Origin: Candidatus Paracaedimonas acanthamoebae
GTDB lineage: Bacteria; Pseudomonadota; Alphaproteobacteria; Caedimonadales; Caedimonadaceae
Length of the DNA stretch: 64,000 bases
NCBI GenBank assembly: GCA_017307065.1
Contig: JAFKGL010000015.1
Location: 1-64,000 of the forward strand
Reading direction: 5' to 3'
The notes under the pieces: model-generated
What the model was told of the DNA's origin: nothing
Databases searched by the model: none
Seen by the model: the letters and a program-made list of their open reading frames with translations, nothing else
Shown here: positions 54,443-63,798 of the stretch, one piece after another
How the letters are laid out: every line of letters begins with the position of its first letter
How positions within the stretch are numbered: the stretch's first letter is position 1
Position numbers and translations under genes: made by a program

Positions 54443-55375
54443 TTATTTTCCAAGTTGTTGAGCGACTTCTGCAGCAAAATCAGCAACTTCTTTTTCAATA
54501 CCTTCACCAAGCTTAAAAAGAGCAAATCCTTTTAAATCTACAGGTACGCCAATTTCTTTTGCAGCATCAGCAATAACTTGTGAAACTTTGCGTTTTGTAT
54601 CATCGATTAAATAAACTTGTTCAACAAGTACGGATTCTTCATAGAATTTACGAAGACGACCTTCAATCATTTTTTCAATAAATTCTTCTTTTTTACCAGA
54701 TTCGCGAGCTTGCTCAGCAAATATTTTACGCTCACGCTCAATGACGCTTGGATCTAAATCAGCAATATTACAAGCTTGTGGGTTTGCCGCTGCAGCATGC
54801 ATTGCAATTTGTTTCCCTAAAGTTTCAAGCTTTGCTTTTTCACCCGAGGATTCAAGAGCAACCAAAACGCCTATTCTTCCTAATCCTGGCGCAATAGCAC
54901 TGTGGATGTAGCTTGTTACAACGCCTTGCTCGACTTGTAAGTTCTTAAAGCGTCTTACTTCCATATTTTCGCCAATAACTGAAATAAGATTAGTTAATTC
55001 TTCAGCAATGCTTCGCCCTGTATCTGGATATGATGTATTTTTAAAAGCATCCAAGTCAGAGTTAGCTTTAAGGGCTAAATTTGCAGCAGTTTTAACATAT
55101 TCTTGGAATTTTTCATTTCGAGCAACGAAATCTGTCTCCGCATTTATTTCAATAATTGCACCGACAGTCCCCGTTGTAACGGCTCCAACAAGCCCCTCAG
55201 CAGCGGTACGTCCGGCTTTCTTAGCGGCAGCAGCCAATCCTTTGGTTCTTAACCAATCAACAGCAGCTTCCATATCGCCTTTGTTTTCGGTCAGAGCTTT
55301 TTTACAATCCATCATTCCAGCGCCTGTCCGTTCACGAAGTTCTTTTACAGCGCTTGCAGAAATCTCTGTCATCAT
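54443..55375 (-). CDS. tsf: translation elongation factor Ts
   Basis: 310 aa. N-terminal UBA-like domain (VKELRERTGAGMMDCKKALTENKGDMEAAVDWLRTKG), core with INAETDFVARNEKFQEYV (EF-Tu contact TDFV), and the C-terminal coil. Recycles EF-Tu-GDP. The second or third residue may be the true start, since two ATG codons are adjacent. Confidence 0.98.
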   Translation of the reverse strand: MMTEISASAVKELRERTGAGMMDCKKALTENKGDMEAAVDWLRTKGLAAAAKKAGRTAAEGLVGAVTTGTVGAIIEINAETDFVARNEKFQEYVKTAANLALKANSDLDAFKNTSYPDTGRSIAEELTNLISVIGENMEVRRFKNLQVEQGVVTSYIHSAIAPGLGRIGVLVALESSGEKAKLETLGKQIAMHAAAANPQACNIADLDPSVIERERKIFAEQARESGKKEEFIEKMIEGRLRKFYEESVLVEQVYLIDDTKRKVSQVIADAAKEIGVPVDLKGFALFKLGEGIEKEVADFAAEVAQQLGK

Positions 55376-55403
55376 TATTTCCTTAAATTAAAAACTAAAA
55401 TTA

Positions 55404-56219
55404 CTATTCTTGAGCTACAACTTGTTCAGAAACAGAATTTTCTTCAAAAATATCTTCTTGAATCTCAGATACTTGTTCTACTTGAGTTGGAACATGAGAA
55501 GAACTTCCTAAGTCTACCCCAGCTGCGCGCAAGTGGTGTTGTAACCCATCAAGAATTGCTGTAGAGGCAATTCTGCAATAAAATTCAATCGACCGAATAG
55601 CGTCATCATTTCCAGGAATAGGATAGTCAACACCCGCAGGATCAGCATTACTATCCAAAATAGCAATAACAGGTATTCCTAATCTGTTTGCTTCATTAAT
55701 TGCAATACGATCATTAAGGCTATCCATAACAAATAAAACATCAGGCAATCCTGGCATTTCTTTGATTCCACCTAAAGTCATTTCAAGCTTATCTTTTTCT
55801 CTTGTAAGCTTAAGCAATTCTTTCTTAGTCAGTCCTAATTGCTCTTGTCCTAAGAATTCTTCAAGTTCTTTTAGACGACGTATAGATTGAGAAATAGTTT
55901 TCCAGTTGGTTAACATACCGCCAAGCCAACGATGATTAATATAATATTGTCCACAATGCTTAGCCGCTTCAGCAACAACTTCAGATGCTTGACGTTTTGT
56001 TCCGACAAATAAAACTCTTCCACCGCTCACAACAACATCTTTCAATGTCGCAAGAGCTTGATGTATAAGAGGTACAGTTTTTTCTAGGTTAATAATGTGT
56101 ACACTGTTACGTACCCCATAAAGGTAGGGGGCCATTTTAGGATTCCAGCGACGTGGATGGTGGCCAAAGTGAACACCTGCATGCATTAAATCACGCATAG
56201 TAAATGGAACATTTTTCAT
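55404..56219 (-). CDS. rpsB: 30S ribosomal protein S2
   Basis: 271 aa from the ATG at 56219 ([32 protein letters not shown]). A longer in-frame reading to 56276 covers the structured leader and is rejected. Conserved [27 protein letters not shown] and [22 protein letters not shown] are present. First gene of rpsB-tsf. Confidence 0.97.
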   Translation of the reverse strand: MKNVPFTMRDLMHAGVHFGHHPRRWNPKMAPYLYGVRNSVHIINLEKTVPLIHQALATLKDVVVSGGRVLFVGTKRQASEVVAEAAKHCGQYYINHRWLGGMLTNWKTISQSIRRLKELEEFLGQEQLGLTKKELLKLTREKDKLEMTLGGIKEMPGLPDVLFVMDSLNDRIAINEANRLGIPVIAILDSNADPAGVDYPIPGNDDAIRSIEFYCRIASTAILDGLQHHLRAAGVDLGSSSHVPTQVEQVSEIQEDIFEENSVSEQVVAQE

Positions 56220-56239
56220 TGTTTTTTCCTTTTTCCGGT

Positions 56240-56285
56240 TAAACCTCCGCAGGAATGTAGCTGCATCTGCAACCACCGGAGCGAT
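56240..56285 (-). promoter_or_regulatory. structured rpsB leader
   Basis: A stem-loop with arms 56245-56249 and 56277-56281, extended across a bulge by GCAG (56249-56252) with CTGC (56267-56270), lies about 25-60 nt before the rpsB start. Leaders of this kind bind S2 in autoregulation in other bacteria; the assignment here is by position and structure only. Confidence 0.45.
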
Positions 56286-56414
56286 TCTAACATACTTAAG
56301 AACCGCAGAACCTGCGTGTGGGATAAGTTTGATATATCTGGACTTTTTTTAAGATGCAAGCATTTTTGAACAAATATCACAGCAAATTAAAGCCACTATA
56401 GGACATATTTTGCA

Positions 56415-57374
56415 TCAATTTATTTTTCTATTTTTACTTTTTATCTTGATTGCAATCATTATAAACTGAAAAATAAAGACAAAAAAAGATAAAAATCCTT
56501 CTAAAATAAATCCAATAATTGTAAAAATCACAATAAAATACATTACTTTGACGATTGTTAAGCGGCTCGTACTTAGGAATGTTTCTTTTGTAAGAGGATT
56601 TCTTCTTATTTCTTCAAGGTTGAAAAGCCCCCCTAATAAAAATGCGGCGATGCTTGAAAAAGAAATTGCTATAAAAAAACTGATATATTGATAAAAATCA
56701 AAATGATTTATTTTTATTTTATTAAATACATAACCACCTACCATGCTCAATAGATATAAAAAGAAATAATATCGAAACCAAGGATACGTCCCTAAATCTT
56801 TTAAAATACTTTTACTTTTAAGCGGCTCATCTTGAAATTTATGTATTTTTTTATGAAAATTTTCAGCGTTTTTAAGAATTTTTTGCGGGGTGTTCACACT
56901 AATAATTTCAGCTGATTTCGCCCATACCGGCAGATCGTGTCGTGAATTACCCGCATAAATGAATTTCTCTGAACCAAAGCGTAAACATAAAGCCTGAGCT
57001 TTAGCAAAAGCACGTAAATTATTCGTCTCATCACTCGCAAGATATTCTTTAAAAATTCCAAGATAATTATGGATAATTTCCGCACATTTTTGATCAGCCG
57101 CAGTAACTAGATAAAGATCATGTCCTTTTTCTGCTTTATCTTTAATATACTCCAGAAAACACTCATTATACGGCAATAAAGATGGCTCAATCATTACATA
57201 AGCAGCCAATCGTGCTTTTAAAAAGGCTCTCCCTTTACAAAGCCAAATAAAAATATTCAATATCTTCCAAGGGTACTTTCTAAGAAATAATAAAACACTT
57301 TCCTGCGTTACATCTGATCGTATCAAAGTTCCATCAAGGTCAATACATAATGGAAGTTTTCTTTCTTTTGTCAT
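56415..57374 (-). CDS. HAD phosphatase fused to a truncated, degenerate UbiA-like membrane domain
   Basis: 319 aa. Residues 8-165 are a HAD hydrolase with IDLDGTLIRSD (nucleophile D12, acid D14), VTAADQ, and YAGNSRHDLPVWAKS. The layout is that of the HAD part of HAD-UbiA fusions linked to decaprenylphosphoryl-arabinose-type prenyl transfer. The remaining 140 residues resemble the first half of UbiA. The prenyl-diphosphate-binding N-D-x-x-D motif is replaced by GGLFNLEEIRRNP, and the rest of UbiA (about 140 residues) is absent. The HAD half looks active; the transferase half is probably dead. Confidence 0.75.
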   Translation of the reverse strand: MTKERKLPLCIDLDGTLIRSDVTQESVLLFLRKYPWKILNIFIWLCKGRAFLKARLAAYVMIEPSLLPYNECFLEYIKDKAEKGHDLYLVTAADQKCAEIIHNYLGIFKEYLASDETNNLRAFAKAQALCLRFGSEKFIYAGNSRHDLPVWAKSAEIISVNTPQKILKNAENFHKKIHKFQDEPLKSKSILKDLGTYPWFRYYFFLYLLSMVGGYVFNKIKINHFDFYQYISFFIAISFSSIAAFLLGGLFNLEEIRRNPLTKETFLSTSRLTIVKVMYFIVIFTIIGFILEGFLSFFVFIFQFIMIAIKIKSKNRKIN

Positions 57375-57378
57375 TTTG

Positions 57379-58914
57379 CTATCTCCTTAATCTCTTAAAA
57401 TACTTTCTTTTAGATAAGAAATTTGGCCCTTTAATGTCAAAAATACTCGCCAGAATTCGCGTTATAAAAACTCCAACAATTGTTACTATAATTGCCCATA
57501 ACACCTCATTAGAAGAGAGGTAAGTATGATGAAAATGTAAGAAAAGAGATAAGAAAAAACTCCAGATAATAGCAACTTCAGCATAGAGTTCCCCCATAAA
57601 GCTCATATATCGGTCAGGTCTTAATAAATCTCTTATCACCCCTCCCCCTGCTCCTGTAATAGCGGCTAATAAAGGCCCCCATAACCAAAGAGGCTCACAA
57701 TTTGAGATCACAGCTACATTTGTACCAATCACAGTAAAAGCAGCTAATCCTAAAGCATCAAAGACATCTAATGCTCGCCCAAGAAATTTAACATTTGGGC
57801 GCATTTTTGGATAACAATGAATGCATGAAGATAAAAATGCAAAAAGGTGAAATGCTATATAACAAGTAAAAACAGTGCCAAAAACAGCAAATAAATAATC
57901 TGGTGTCTGTAAAACACCTAAGGGTCGTCTCCCAACGATAATATCACGCATCATCCCTCCACCTATTGCGGGAAGCATTGCAAGAGTGATTGTGGTAAAT
58001 AATGTAGCACGCATATGATATGCAATGATTATTCCTGATAAAGCAAAAGCGATAGTACCTATTATGTCAATAATATAGAACCATTTTCTATCTATGCTTT
58101 GCGAGAAGAGCGGCGCGACTAAATATGTTTTGAAAGCTAAATTATATTCTTTAGAATCTTTAAAATTCTGAATGGCCTTATTGAATGTGTTTAAATCTTT
58201 TAAGGATGTCGTTTTTTTACTTAACATAAAATGGATTGGGCTTCGACTAATCTCATAAGTTTCTAATTTTTCGTGTAATCGCCTATGCCTTGCAATAGTT
58301 AAACCATTCACCTGATCAGCAAGAAAACCATCAATAAGCTTCTTTTCCAACCATACGATATTTTGCGATACACTATCCGCTTTAAAAATTAAATGTTGAT
58401 AACGTTTATCATTGATAAAATCGTTTAATTCTTCAGAAGAATAACGATATCCTCCTGTTACGCCCACTCTAATTTGTCGCCGCTTAATTTCCAAAATAAG
58501 CTCAGAAACATCATAAAAATGAAATTTTTTCGACATCTCTTTAAAGATAAAAAAAGCATCAATACTATCACGATAAGATTCTGTAAAATAATAACTTTTT
58601 TCACGCTCAGTTGTTTTTGTAACCCCCATTGCAATATCATAAACGCCTAATTTCATCTTTTCTTGATGTTGCTGCCATGAAATTTCTTCATAATAAATCT
58701 CATATTTACAAATAGCGGCCACCGCATTAAAAATATGAACATCAAGGCCTGTTAAATGATTATGCTCATTTTTTTTGTGAACATATTGATAAGGCTCCCA
58801 AGAATACCAACCGCATTTTAATATTTTCATGGGAATCGCGTCTATAGTACCTTCAAAAACAAAAAAGAAGAGAAATAAAAATTTTAAAATTGTCATCAAT
58901 TTTTTTAATACCAT
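57379..58914 (-). CDS. periplasmic binding domain fused to TRIC-type cation channel (UPF0126)
   Basis: 511 aa. An N-terminal signal/anchor (8-26) is followed by an SBP_bac_3 domain (about 29-268: GLDVHIFNAVAAICK, DIAMGVTKTTEREKSYYFTESYRDS) and a membrane channel domain of seven helices (about 277-495). The channel has the two glycine-rich TRIC repeats GGGMMRDIIVGRRP (318-331) and GAGGGVIRDLL (421-431). TRIC proteins form trimeric K+-selective channels. The binding domain suggests gating by an amino acid or other ligand; that is inference. Its stop is 4 nt from the downstream HAD-UbiA gene. Confidence 0.88.
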   Translation of the reverse strand: MVLKKLMTILKFLFLFFFVFEGTIDAIPMKILKCGWYSWEPYQYVHKKNEHNHLTGLDVHIFNAVAAICKYEIYYEEISWQQHQEKMKLGVYDIAMGVTKTTEREKSYYFTESYRDSIDAFFIFKEMSKKFHFYDVSELILEIKRRQIRVGVTGGYRYSSEELNDFINDKRYQHLIFKADSVSQNIVWLEKKLIDGFLADQVNGLTIARHRRLHEKLETYEISRSPIHFMLSKKTTSLKDLNTFNKAIQNFKDSKEYNLAFKTYLVAPLFSQSIDRKWFYIIDIIGTIAFALSGIIIAYHMRATLFTTITLAMLPAIGGGMMRDIIVGRRPLGVLQTPDYLFAVFGTVFTCYIAFHLFAFLSSCIHCYPKMRPNVKFLGRALDVFDALGLAAFTVIGTNVAVISNCEPLWLWGPLLAAITGAGGGVIRDLLRPDRYMSFMGELYAEVAIIWSFFLSLFLHFHHTYLSSNEVLWAIIVTIVGVFITRILASIFDIKGPNFLSKRKYFKRLRR

Positions 58915-59412
58915 TTTAATTTAAGTTCCCATTTTTTCATTTCTGAAGGATAGTCTATCTTTTGTCGATAAAATAATATTTGAGAAATATGCTTCTAAAA
59001 TCTCATATCATGTCATAAAAGTCTTATTTCTATTAAATGATCAAAAAATATTGATAATTTTATAAACGCACGCTATCGTGAACTCAGCTAAATTTTATAG
59101 TGACTTAGATCCGTGATTAGCAAAGTTTTAAATTTTATCAGGATTAAGTCTGGGATTAATTAAGCATCAAATTGATGCAAATGTTAAATTTTAAGAGATA
59201 CCAAATTGCAATATTGCCTTAGGTTTATGAAATGAAAGTAGGAAGAATAACAATTTCACACATTGCAACTTTCACATACAAAAATGAAGTTACTAATCAA
59301 ACAGAATTCTTGTTGTTTCCTCCTTCTTTGGATGATTCTGCCTAATGTTTTGGTAACTCTTGAGAGTAATTTGATGTCCTTGTGATAAAGGATAGACTCA
59401 GGAGTAAAATAA
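58915..59412. other. divergent intergenic region upstream of RNase E/G
   Basis: 498 bp, strongly AT-rich, between two divergent genes. Small perfect palindromes occur at 59164-59178 (7-bp arms) and 59208-59217. A long 5' leader of the RNase E/G gene is likely here, as RNase E commonly autoregulates through its leader. I see no gene. Confidence 0.5.
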
Positions 59413-61590
59413 ATGAAAAAAACAATGATTATTGATGCATCGCATCCAGAAGAGACACGCGTTGCAGTCATAGATGAGGATAATCGCCTTTCTGATTTTG
59501 ATTTTGAAAGTACAACAAAGCAAATTTTTAAAGGGAATATTTATCTTGCGAAAGTTGCTCGTGTTGAGCCTTCCTTGCAAGCTGCCTTTATTGATTACGG
59601 CGGCAACAGACACGGCTTCTTAGCGTTTAGTGAAATACATCCAGATTACTTTCGTATTCCTGTTTCTGATCGCGAAGCCTTAAAAGCTGAATTAAATCAA
59701 TCAGAATTTGAAGAAAAAACAGATGAGCCCTCACCTTCATCCGAAGATTCTGCGGCCAATTCATCTTCTGAACCTGTCACAGAAGATGGATTTTCGATGC
59801 CTATTTCTGTTCTGGGAGGTGAATCACCTCCTCATGAAGAAGATGAACTTGTCATTCGTCGCCCTTCTCTCCATCGTCGATATAAGATTCAGGAAGTTAT
59901 CCATAAGAATCAAATAATGCTCATCCAAGTAGTTAAAGAAGAACGTGGCGGAAAAGGAGCTGCTCTTACGACTTTCTTATCGATTGCAGGTCGTTATTGT
60001 GTTTTGATGCCAAACTCACCACGCAGTGGAGGAATTTCACGAAAAATATCCAACACGAGTGATCGAAATCGTCTTCGCGAAATATTGGATGATCTAGCCA
60101 TATCAGAAGGTATGGGGCTCATTATTCGAACTGCTGGACGTGAACGAACTAAAATAGAAATTAAACGGGATGCTGAATACCTTATGCGAACTTGGAATGG
60201 TATTCGTTTACACACCCTTGAATCAATTGCTCCTAGTCTTATCTACGAAGAAGAAGATATTGTCAAACGAGCTATACGTGATCTTTATACTAAAGATGTT
60301 GAATCTATTTTAGTGGATGGTGAAGAAGGATACAAAATAGCAAAAACATTTATGAAGACGTTAATACCTAGCCATGTAAAACGTGTTCAAAATTATAAAA
60401 GCACAACTATACCTCTTTTTAGGAAATTCGGCATCGAAGCTCAAATTGATGAAATGTATAATCCTTCAGTAAGGCTTCCATCCGGAGGTTCGATTGTTAT
60501 CCATCCTACAGAAGCTCTTGTTTCTATAGATATTAACTCTGGACGATCAACTCGTGAACGTCATATTGAAGAAACGGCATTAAAAACGAATCTTGAAGCT
60601 GCAGACGAAATTGCAAGGCAAGTAAGATTACGAGATCTTGCAGGCCTTATTGTTATCGACTTCATTGATATGGATGAAGCTCGCCATATTGCCGCGGTTG
60701 AACGTAGAGTAAGAGAAGCATTTAAAAATGACAGAGCTCGCATACAAATGGGGAAAATTAGTCCTTTTGGACTTTTGGAACTTTCCCGACAAAGGCTACG
60801 TCCCAGTATTTTAGAAACAACGGCTCATCCATGCACACATTGTAATGCAACCGGCTTTGTGCGCTCTATAGAATCTGCGTCTCTTTATATCTTACGTGCT
60901 ATAGAAGATGAGGGATTCAAAGGAAATTGTGCAGAGATTTTAGTCCATGTACCTCCAAAAATTGCCTTTTATCTTTTAAATAGTAAAAGACCACATTTAA
61001 GAATGATTGAAGAACGCCATAAAATGTTAGTCTTCGTTGAAGGAGATGAAACTTTAATCAGCCCACAATATCGTCTTAACCGCATAAAAAGAAAAAATGC
61101 AGAAGATCTTTCTGGTGAAACTGAACTCTCTAAATCACAAGAAGCTTCCGCCGCGAAAGATAATCTCACAGAAGAGAAAAATTTTAAACGGAATCGTCAT
61201 CATCAGAGATCTAGTCATTCGCAATCCCAGCAGCCACATAAGAATGACGCTTTTAACTCAAAAAAAGAAACAGAAGATAATTCAGAAAATACGACTGTAC
61301 AACTGACTTCAGAAAATGAAAAACGAGAAGGTGGGCGACGCCGACGTCGGCGTTCACGCAATAGACGTCCAGGCTTTTCACAGTCATCTGAAGAGAATAA
61401 AGGCGTAGCTTCTGAAAGCCCGATTTCATCTTTACAAGAAGTTTCTGACGGTAAAGTAGAAATAAAACTGCCCTCTGGATCAGAAGAAATAAGAGAAAAA
61501 AATAATTCTCATGAAGAAAATCTACCACAAGAAGTTAAAAAGCAAAAAAAAAGCGCGCCCAAAAGATGGTGGAAAAAATTACTTGATTAA
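59413..61590 (+). CDS. rne: ribonuclease E/G family endoribonuclease
   Basis: 725 aa. Opens MKKTMIIDASHPEETRVAV. The S1 domain (about 35-200) carries an acidic insertion of about 80 residues between its strands, as in alphaproteobacterial RNase E. The catalytic core has SIDINSGRS and LIVIDFIDMD (metal-binding Asp residues), and the zinc-link CTHCNATG. The C-terminal 170 residues are charged and disordered (HHQRSSHSQSQQ, GGRRRRRRSRNRR), a likely degradosome/RNA-binding tail. Ribosome binding site AGGAG before the ATG. Initiates mRNA decay and rRNA/tRNA maturation. Confidence 0.95.
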   Translation: MKKTMIIDASHPEETRVAVIDEDNRLSDFDFESTTKQIFKGNIYLAKVARVEPSLQAAFIDYGGNRHGFLAFSEIHPDYFRIPVSDREALKAELNQSEFEEKTDEPSPSSEDSAANSSSEPVTEDGFSMPISVLGGESPPHEEDELVIRRPSLHRRYKIQEVIHKNQIMLIQVVKEERGGKGAALTTFLSIAGRYCVLMPNSPRSGGISRKISNTSDRNRLREILDDLAISEGMGLIIRTAGRERTKIEIKRDAEYLMRTWNGIRLHTLESIAPSLIYEEEDIVKRAIRDLYTKDVESILVDGEEGYKIAKTFMKTLIPSHVKRVQNYKSTTIPLFRKFGIEAQIDEMYNPSVRLPSGGSIVIHPTEALVSIDINSGRSTRERHIEETALKTNLEAADEIARQVRLRDLAGLIVIDFIDMDEARHIAAVERRVREAFKNDRARIQMGKISPFGLLELSRQRLRPSILETTAHPCTHCNATGFVRSIESASLYILRAIEDEGFKGNCAEILVHVPPKIAFYLLNSKRPHLRMIEERHKMLVFVEGDETLISPQYRLNRIKRKNAEDLSGETELSKSQEASAAKDNLTEEKNFKRNRHHQRSSHSQSQQPHKNDAFNSKKETEDNSENTTVQLTSENEKREGGRRRRRRSRNRRPGFSQSSEENKGVASESPISSLQEVSDGKVEIKLPSGSEEIREKNNSHEENLPQEVKKQKKSAPKRWWKKLLD

Positions 61591-61604
61591 GAAGAGAGAA
61601 GATT

Positions 61605-62975
61605 TTGAGATTGAAATCTAATTTTAGCTTCATTTTTCTATTATTGAAAAGTTTTGTTCTTCCCTCGATTTCTATGGGAGCACAAGCTATTCAAGAAGGT
61701 GTGACCATTCGAGATGCTGAGATAGAAGAAACTTTAATTGATTTCACTTCTCCTATTTTTCAAGTCGCAGGATTAAAACCTGAAAATTTGAAAATCTTTA
61801 TCATCGTGGATTCAGACATTAATGCTTTTGCAACGACTGAATACTCCATTTTTCTTAACACTGGTCTCATTTTAAAATCGAAAACTCCAGAACAAATTAT
61901 TGGGGTTCTCGCCCATGAGACTGGACATATTGCAGGAGGTCATCTTGCTGGGCGCGAGGGGATGGCTTCTAAAGCAACAACAATGGCTATGGCAGGCATG
62001 GTATTAGGTGTTGCTGCTATGCTTGCAGGAAATGCAGATGCAGCTGTAGGCTTAACGATGGGAGGAATAAGTGTCGCTCAAAATACTTTTCTACACTATA
62101 ACCGTGGACAAGAAGGCAGTGCTGACACCGCTGGCGTGAAATATCTAGATAAACTACAATGGTCTTCAAAGGGTTTTTATGAATTTATGCAATCTCTTGA
62201 AAAGCAAGAGCTCTTAAGCTCAGAACGGCAAGATTTGTATATGCGCTCTCATCCTTTTAGTCATGATCGTGTCGAATTTTTAAAAACTCATATTAGTCAT
62301 TCACCTTATACTCAAAAAAATCTACCAGATAGATTTTATGCCTCTTATAAAAGAATTCTAGCTAAGTTAGAGGCCTTTTTACAACCTTCAGGACAAATTT
62401 TCCTCAAATATGGACAAAATAACACTTCAGTTGAAGCCCGTTATGCAAGAGCAATTGCTTATTACCGCTCTAACAAGGTGGCTGAAGCTTTAAATCAAAT
62501 AGAAAATTTACTTCACGATTATCCTAAAGATCCATATTTTTGGGAATTAAAAGGACAGATAAATTTTGAAAATGGACATATTTCTGATGCAATTCAAGCA
62601 TATCAACGTGCTAAAGATCTTAAACCTGATGCTGCATTGATAAGGCTTAGTTATGCTCAAGTGATATTGGAAGCTAATACTGAAACCTATAATCGAGAAG
62701 CTATCCGTGAACTTAATAAAGTCCTTCAAAAAGAAAAAGAAAATCCCTTTACATGGCGCTTACTTGCTATAGCTCATGGACGACAGAAAAATATTGGCGT
62801 GTCTGCTTTATGTCTGGCAGAAGAGGCACTTGCTATTGGCAAATATGATCTTGCTCTAAACCAAGCAAAAAGAGCGGAACACCTCCTCTCATCAGGGCCA
62901 GAAAAAATTCGCGCAGAAGATATAAAAGAATTTGCAGAACGTGAATTAAAGAGACAAGAAATAAGCTCTTTTTAA
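61605..62975 (+). CDS. M48 family metalloprotease with TPR repeats (BepA-like)
   Basis: 456 aa from a TTG with a weak GAGAAG site. N-terminal signal sequence (about 7-26, ending SMGA). Zinc motif HETGH at 104-108, third ligand in NRGQEGSADTAGVKYL near 165. A C-terminal TPR-like array (about 270-440: ARAIAYYRSNKVAEALNQIENLL, DAIQAYQRAKDLKPDAALIRLSYAQV) follows. Periplasmic outer-membrane-protein quality control as in BepA is the likely role. Follows rne by 14 nt. Confidence 0.92.
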   Translation: MRLKSNFSFIFLLLKSFVLPSISMGAQAIQEGVTIRDAEIEETLIDFTSPIFQVAGLKPENLKIFIIVDSDINAFATTEYSIFLNTGLILKSKTPEQIIGVLAHETGHIAGGHLAGREGMASKATTMAMAGMVLGVAAMLAGNADAAVGLTMGGISVAQNTFLHYNRGQEGSADTAGVKYLDKLQWSSKGFYEFMQSLEKQELLSSERQDLYMRSHPFSHDRVEFLKTHISHSPYTQKNLPDRFYASYKRILAKLEAFLQPSGQIFLKYGQNNTSVEARYARAIAYYRSNKVAEALNQIENLLHDYPKDPYFWELKGQINFENGHISDAIQAYQRAKDLKPDAALIRLSYAQVILEANTETYNREAIRELNKVLQKEKENPFTWRLLAIAHGRQKNIGVSALCLAEEALAIGKYDLALNQAKRAEHLLSSGPEKIRAEDIKEFAERELKRQEISSF

Positions 62976-63036
62976 AACTTTTATTGATCTCTAAAGAAGG
63001 ATCTTTTAGTATTTGTAACTTACATGGGAGGGTTAT

Positions 63037-63789
63037 ATGAAAAATTTGAAAATTATAAAATTAAGTTTTGCGATACTTTTAAGCACAACAACTCAAGTTA
63101 TTGGCGCAGATGTTTTTTCAAAAGGCCAAAAAGAGGGTATTGAAAAAGTTGTTGAAGAATTTTTATTGAAAAAACCAGAAATTATGGAAAAAGCTTTTCA
63201 AAAACTCCAAGAAAAGCGCCAACAAGAACAAGCATCTCAAAATAAATCTATCATTTCAAAAAATGTGGATGAAATATTCACTAATTCTAGTGATCCATTT
63301 ATTGGAAATAGTGATGGCCACAAAAAACTGGTTGTCTTCATGGATCCTTTTTGTGGACATTGTCGAAAATTTCATAAAACTTTAAATATGGTTCCTCAAG
63401 ACCCAGAATTACGAGATGTAAAAATTATATTCAAAGATCTGCCAATCTTTGGGGAAATATCTAAATTAGCTGTACGATCAATCTTCGCAGCCAAAAATCA
63501 AGGGAAATATGCTGAATTCCAAAATGCAGTATTTGAATCGAACCCAGATATGACTGAACAAGATATTTTCGATATTGCAGAAAAAATAGGCTTGGACATC
63601 GATAAATTTAAAGTTGATTTATCGTCTAGCATTATCGAAAAGAAAATTGCTGAAAATGAGACTTTAGCCTCAAAACTTAACATAGAGGCAACACCGACAA
63701 TAATTTATGGTGACGTTATTATTCCTGGCGGACCGGATATTAATAGCCTAAAAAAGATCTTTTCACTTAATCCTAAAGATAAAAATTAA
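63037..63789 (+). CDS. DsbA-family thiol oxidoreductase
   Basis: 250 aa. Signal sequence 1-23. An N-terminal helical extension (EEFLLKKPEIMEKAFQKLQEKRQQEQ) resembles the dimerising region of DsbC-like and Rickettsia-type DsbA proteins. The thioredoxin fold has active-site C106-G-H-C109 in FMDPFCGHCRKFH and a cis-Pro loop in EATPTIIYGD. Likely introduces or isomerises disulfides in the periplasm. Ribosome binding site GGAGGG upstream of the ATG. Confidence 0.93.
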   Translation: MKNLKIIKLSFAILLSTTTQVIGADVFSKGQKEGIEKVVEEFLLKKPEIMEKAFQKLQEKRQQEQASQNKSIISKNVDEIFTNSSDPFIGNSDGHKKLVVFMDPFCGHCRKFHKTLNMVPQDPELRDVKIIFKDLPIFGEISKLAVRSIFAAKNQGKYAEFQNAVFESNPDMTEQDIFDIAEKIGLDIDKFKVDLSSSIIEKKIAENETLASKLNIEATPTIIYGDVIIPGGPDINSLKKIFSLNPKDKN

Positions 63790-63798
63790 AGGGAAAAT

